Assembly (NCBI GenBank): GCA_965248395.1
Contig: OZ252103.1
Span: forward strand, 3,348,001-3,412,000
DNA: 64,000 nucleotides
Origin: JAAXHH01 sp965248395
Lineage (GTDB): Bacteria; JAAXHH01
Direction: 5' to 3'
The stretch's first letter is position 1, and the number at the start of each line of letters is the position of its first letter. Both the position numbers and the translations under genes were made by a program. Below the pieces are notes generated by a model, which was given only the letters and a program-made list of their open reading frames with translations, had not been told where the DNA came from and did no database searches. Shown piece after piece: positions 59,382 to 64,000 of the stretch.

Positions 59382-60434
59382 ATGCCGATTTACAAAATAC
59401 AAGACAAACAGATCGTTCAACTTGACGAGACCACATTTGAGAATCAGGGGCTGAAAGAATTCGATTTACAGCAAATGCTAAAGTCTCAAATTGATGCGAT
59501 TTCACCTGAAACTCGAATTGTGTCTGAGGAATTCGGTGACTGGGAGGACAGAAAAAACCGAATTGATCTGTTGGGCATCGATAAAAACGCAGATTTGGTT
59601 GTGATAGAACTGAAACGCACAACAGATGGCGGATATATGGATCTTCAGGCTTTGAGATATGCAGCTATGATCTCGACGCTGACTTTCGACAAGCTTGTGG
59701 AAACGTATGGATCATACTTACGAAAGAACGGCAACGAGACCAATCCTGAAGAAGACTTGTTGGAATTTTTGGGTTGGGAGGAACCGACTGAAGAAGAGTT
59801 TGCTCAGGATGTGAGAATAGTGCTAGCCTCTGCAGAATTCTCAAGGGAACTTTGTACATCAGTTATGTGGTTAAATGACTTCGGCCTGAATATCCGATGC
59901 GTACGCATGAATCCCTACGTAAGCAAGGATGGTTTGTTTCTCGAAATACAAACGGTCATTCCTTTACCGGAAGCAGAGGAATACCAGGTTAGGATTCGAG
60001 AAAAAACGATGAAAGAGCGGGAGGTCAGGAAGAGGTCGAGAGATACTGCACGTTTTGAGGTCACAACAGAAGGAAATCAACAACCAAACCTGAGTAGCCG
60101 TAAAATGATACATCACGTCACACGATATGTGATTTCAAAGGGAAAGCCAATTGGAGACGTGATTGCTTCGATAGAACAGGTGAAACCAAACCCGTTTTTT
60201 GTAATCCATAAAAACGTTGGTCCGGTGGAGTTTAAGCGTGAGCTTCGTTCGATATCAAAGGATAGACCTAGACGGTTCTTTATCGATAAGGGTGAGTTGT
60301 TCGAGGTAGATGGCAAAACCTACGCGTTGACTAAGAACTGGACTACAGAAGACGCCGTCAATGCTGCTGAATCTTTGTCATCGAAATACACCGATCTAGA
60401 TGTTCAGATCGACCGAACCGATTCTCACACATAA
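59382..60434 (+). CDS. NucS/DUF91-like PD-(D/E)XK nuclease
   Basis: This is a 350-residue protein. The core ENRIDLLGIDKNADLVVIELKRT-like strand pair (Asp in NRIDLLGID, ExK in VIELKRTTDGG) is the nuclease motif shared by NucS and DUF91 proteins, followed by the conserved ALRYAAMIS helix. The C-terminal half (about residues 200-350) is a separate basic domain not recognised. GC is markedly lower than in the neighbours, suggesting acquisition. It may be a defence or mismatch-repair nuclease. The start at 59382 follows a 209-base AT-rich gap. Confidence 0.75.
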   Translation: MPIYKIQDKQIVQLDETTFENQGLKEFDLQQMLKSQIDAISPETRIVSEEFGDWEDRKNRIDLLGIDKNADLVVIELKRTTDGGYMDLQALRYAAMISTLTFDKLVETYGSYLRKNGNETNPEEDLLEFLGWEEPTEEEFAQDVRIVLASAEFSRELCTSVMWLNDFGLNIRCVRMNPYVSKDGLFLEIQTVIPLPEAEEYQVRIREKTMKEREVRKRSRDTARFEVTTEGNQQPNLSSRKMIHHVTRYVISKGKPIGDVIASIEQVKPNPFFVIHKNVGPVEFKRELRSISKDRPRRFFIDKGELFEVDGKTYALTKNWTTEDAVNAAESLSSKYTDLDVQIDRTDSHT

Positions 60435-60481
60435 AGCCTTTAATAAACACATTGTCCACAAGCCTGATATTCCAAAAACAG

Positions 60482-60565
60482 AAAAAGGCGACGCCGGTGA
60501 ACTCCCGCCGGGGCAACGGCAGACGGATTGGGTCTAGTCCGTACAAGAGTTCACGCGACGCCGCC
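60482..60565 (-). terminator. Probable terminator downstream of the sigma factor gene
   Basis: On the minus strand GGCGGCGTCGCGTGAACTC pairs imperfectly with GAGTTCACCGGCGTCGCC and is followed by TTTTTC. The loop is long (about 40 bases) and contains a smaller hairpin. It lies 39 bases after the sigma gene stop. Confidence 0.5.
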
Positions 60566-60603
60566 ATTTTCTTGAAAGACTGCCGTGCTTTGCGCAGTTC
60601 GAT

Positions 60604-61470
60604 TTACTCCGCGTAGGCGGCCAGGCGGCTGCCTTTGCGGGTGTGGCGCAACTTGTTGATGGCCTTTTGCTTAATCTGTCGGATCCTTTCCCGCGTCAGA
60701 CCGAAACGCACCCCGATCTCTTCCAGGGTGTATGACCTTTCCGAATTCAGGCCGAAGTAAAGATTCAACACCTCGCTCTCGCGGTCGGTCAAGGCCGAGA
60801 CCGCCCGCCTCACCTCCGACCGCAACAATTCTTCCTGCAGGGCCTCGTCCGGCATCTGACTGTCCTGGTCCCTGAGCCGGTCCATCAGGGTATAGGCATC
60901 CTGGTCGCCGATAGGCGCGTCCAGAGACAGCGGGGTGCTCGCCCATTCCGGCATGGCGGGATGGCGGCTGAGGTCCACGCTTTGCTCCTCGTCCTCGACG
61001 GATACATCCCCGGTCGATTCCATAGCGTTCGCGTTTTCAATCTCCCTTTTCTTAATGGAACGCTCGATCCGGCGCAACTCCTCGATCTTGTTGACGGGGA
61101 GACGGATCAAACGGGCCTGTTCGGCCAGAGCGTGGAGAATGGACTGCCGGATCCACCAGACGGCATAGGAGATGAACTTGAATCCCTTCTTCTCGTCGAA
61201 GCGCTTGGCGGCCTTCATCAAGCCGATGTTCCCTTCGCTGATCAGGTCGGAGAGGGCGAGTCCCTGGTTCTGATATTGCTTCGCGACCGACACGACGAAA
61301 CGCAGGTTCGCCTGGATCATGTTCTCCAGTGCCTTCTCGTCGCCGTCCCGGATACGCTTGGCCAGTTCCACTTCGTCGTCCGCCGTAAGCAGTTCCGTAT
61401 CGCCGATTTCCTTCAGGTAGATATCCAGCGCCTGGTCATCGCGGACCTGTATCTTCTTGGTAAGCTTCAT
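60604..61470 (-). CDS. rpoD: Sigma-70 family RNA polymerase sigma factor (primary-type, short)
   Basis: This 288-residue sigma factor has regions 1.2, 2, 3 and 4: EIGDTELLTADDEVELAKRI, NLRFVVSVAKQYQNQGL, the -10-binding FKFISYAVWWIRQSILHALA, and the region 4 HTH YTLEEIGVRFGLTRERIRQI. The length and absence of region 1.1 match the primary sigma of Bacteroidetes/Gemmatimonadetes-type genomes, although a group 2 paralogue is possible. A 47-residue acidic insert (SVEDEEQSVDLS...) lies between regions 2 and 4. It is divergent from hsp20-dnaK. Confidence 0.92.
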   Translation of the reverse strand: MKLTKKIQVRDDQALDIYLKEIGDTELLTADDEVELAKRIRDGDEKALENMIQANLRFVVSVAKQYQNQGLALSDLISEGNIGLMKAAKRFDEKKGFKFISYAVWWIRQSILHALAEQARLIRLPVNKIEELRRIERSIKKREIENANAMESTGDVSVEDEEQSVDLSRHPAMPEWASTPLSLDAPIGDQDAYTLMDRLRDQDSQMPDEALQEELLRSEVRRAVSALTDRESEVLNLYFGLNSERSYTLEEIGVRFGLTRERIRQIKQKAINKLRHTRKGSRLAAYAE

Positions 61471-61500
61471 AATGCGTTACCTCCCTGCCAGCATGCTGCG

Positions 61501-61553
61501 TGTCTCGTTGGCAGTCGCGATATGCCAAAGTGGCAGATTATGTCATATTGGCA
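61501..61553 (+). promoter_or_regulatory. Three tandem TGNC-N4-TGGCA sites, likely activator-binding
   Basis: Three 13-base sites lie in tandem: TGTCTCGTTGGCA (61501-61513), TGCCAAAGTGGCA (61523-61535) and TGTCATATTGGCA (61541-61553). The second is a near-perfect palindrome TGCCA-N3-TGGCA. Centre spacings are 22 and 18 bases. They lie about 125-180 bases upstream of the sigma-54-type promoter at 61678, the usual distance for an enhancer-binding activator. Confidence 0.6.
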
Positions 61554-61677
61554 GATCGCGTTTGGCCTCACCCATGTGATTCTTTTTTCTCGATATTCTT
61601 GTCTGATGCTATAAACACCTTTATATCAACATCTTACGATCTTCATTTGACTCATCTTCGGATGCATTTTTTCTGAC

Positions 61678-61692
61678 TGGCACGATCTTTGC
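61678..61692 (+). promoter_or_regulatory. Sigma-54 (-24/-12) promoter of hsp20-dnaK
   Basis: TGGCACGATCTTTGC matches the -24/-12 consensus TGGCACG-N4-TTGC exactly in its key bases. Transcription would begin near 61704, giving a leader of about 117 bases before the hsp20 ATG at 61821. No CIRCE (HrcA) element is seen in the 61471-61820 gap. Confidence 0.7.
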
Positions 61693-61820
61693 GCTTACTA
61701 CGTTGCGGATGCCGGTTCAGTCGCATCGCCCATGTATCTAAACTAATGTACGCCGGCGATTGCCATTCGGTTCCGAAGAAAGCATAACGATTTAGCGATA
61801 AACCAACAAGGAGGAGCATC

Positions 61821-62234
61821 ATGAGACAGTCAGCCCCTTTCCCGCTGCGGAACCTGCAAACCGAACTGGACAGCATGTTCCAGCATTTCCCGTTCCAGGC
61901 CGGGATCTCGTCCCACTGGTCACCCCGCGTGAACACCCACGAGACGGAAGACGCCTTCCTGATCGCGGTGGACCTGCCGGGGGTTTCTTCTGAGGACGTG
62001 AGTATCAGCCTAAACAAAGGCGTCCTGAACGTGAGCGGCGAGCGCAAGAGTGCCTTCGGTCTCAACGGCGAAACGAAGCCACGGACCAACGGCAAGTTCG
62101 AGCACTCTTTCCCCGTGCCGGATACGGTGGATACCGAGGCGATCGACGCGACGTACAAGGACGGCGTCATGACGATCACGCTGCGGAAGGCGGAAGCAGC
62201 ACAACCCAGGCAGATTCCGATCTCCGTCGCTTAA
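61821..62234 (+). CDS. hsp20: Small heat shock protein (Hsp20/alpha-crystallin)
   Basis: This 137-residue holdase has the alpha-crystallin domain from about residue 35 to 125 (NTHETEDAFLIAVDLPGVSS, VLNVSGERKS, FEHSFPVPDTVDTEAIDATY, GVMTITLRKAE) and a C-terminal IPISVA carrying the I-x-I anchor. AAGGAGG precedes the ATG. dnaK follows 79 bases later on the same strand, so both probably share the sigma-54-type promoter. Confidence 0.96.
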   Translation: MRQSAPFPLRNLQTELDSMFQHFPFQAGISSHWSPRVNTHETEDAFLIAVDLPGVSSEDVSISLNKGVLNVSGERKSAFGLNGETKPRTNGKFEHSFPVPDTVDTEAIDATYKDGVMTITLRKAEAAQPRQIPISVA

Positions 62235-62312
62235 ACCGGGAGCGGGGCAATCCCGCCTCTTCACAGGGGCGGGCATGGCTCGCCTCTTCATCTCTTTAGG
62301 AGTATTAAACAC

Positions 62313-64000
<1,688 letters not shown>

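Noticed and set aside
61471..61820. A CIRCE/HrcA site before hsp20
   Set aside because: No TTAGCACTC/GAGTGCTAA pair is present; the palindromes there have a different core (TGGCA).

Overview
The window looks like about 64 kb of a high-GC free-living bacterium, probably a marine or environmental member of the FCB group (Latescibacterota or Gemmatimonadota-like). The evidence is the short 288-residue housekeeping-type sigma factor, several phytanoyl-CoA dioxygenase (PhyH) family genes, TIM-barrel sugar isomerases, DapA-like and amidohydrolase genes, and two carbohydrate/ion ABC importers. The taxonomic placement is inference from gene content and no 16S rRNA is present. Most genes are GC-rich. 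A few low-GC patches (about 1.2-2.0, 12.1-13.0, 36.1-38.4, 52-54.6 and 59.3-60.4 kb) carry defence, toxin-antitoxin, nuclease or methyltransferase genes and look acquired.

Layout. 0-4 kb: PhyH tail, sugar isomerase, a methyltransferase and a NagB/PIG-L fusion enzyme. 4.1-11.1 kb: PanE-like reductase, then a corrinoid one-carbon cluster of homocysteine S-methyltransferase, an 89-residue 'virulence factor' protein, a tandemly duplicated FPCxHxH protein of unknown function, a MtaA-type methyltransferase, a corrinoid protein and a RACo-like reductive activator. 11-13.6 kb: a GNAT protein and two divergent toxin-antitoxin modules, hicAB and mazEF. 13.7-20.7 kb: catabolic genes (MDR dehydrogenase, DapA-like, allantoinase-like, lactonase with a PurN remnant), a lipoprotein, and a membrane protein/regulator pair with a palindrome in its promoter. 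21-23.8 kb: two tRNA-Ser genes, a DUF3566-type protein, gltX and an SRPBCC protein.

23.9-25.8 kb: an IS256-family element precisely inserted in a coiled-coil gene. 25.9-30.9 kb: FbpABC-type importer plus MFS. 31-35.7 kb: yqeC-like gene, rhomboid, uvrB and an SDR. 36.1-38.4 kb: nuclease patch (Vsr-like, PD-(D/E)XK-like, and an HNH-like gene with an amber stop). 38.4-42.8 kb: sugar ABC importer. 42.9-51.7 kb: MORN protein, two PhyH enzymes, ABC exporter, amt-glnK, and a large protein of unknown function. 51.9-54.4 kb: a dead DarTG module, with darG split by an IS5-family element and darT frameshifted. 54.7-60.4 kb: methyltransferase, UPF0173 hydrolase, thiol peroxidase, class III aminotransferase, thioredoxin-like protein and a NucS/DUF91-like nuclease. 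60.6-64 kb: the sigma factor, divergent from hsp20-dnaK, which is preceded by a sigma-54-type promoter and three tandem palindromic half-site arrays.

The most notable points are the corrinoid cluster with its two uncharacterised partners, the sigma-54 heat-shock promoter architecture, and two insertion sequences whose target duplications let the interrupted genes (a coiled-coil membrane protein and the DarG antitoxin) be rebuilt in frame to the base.
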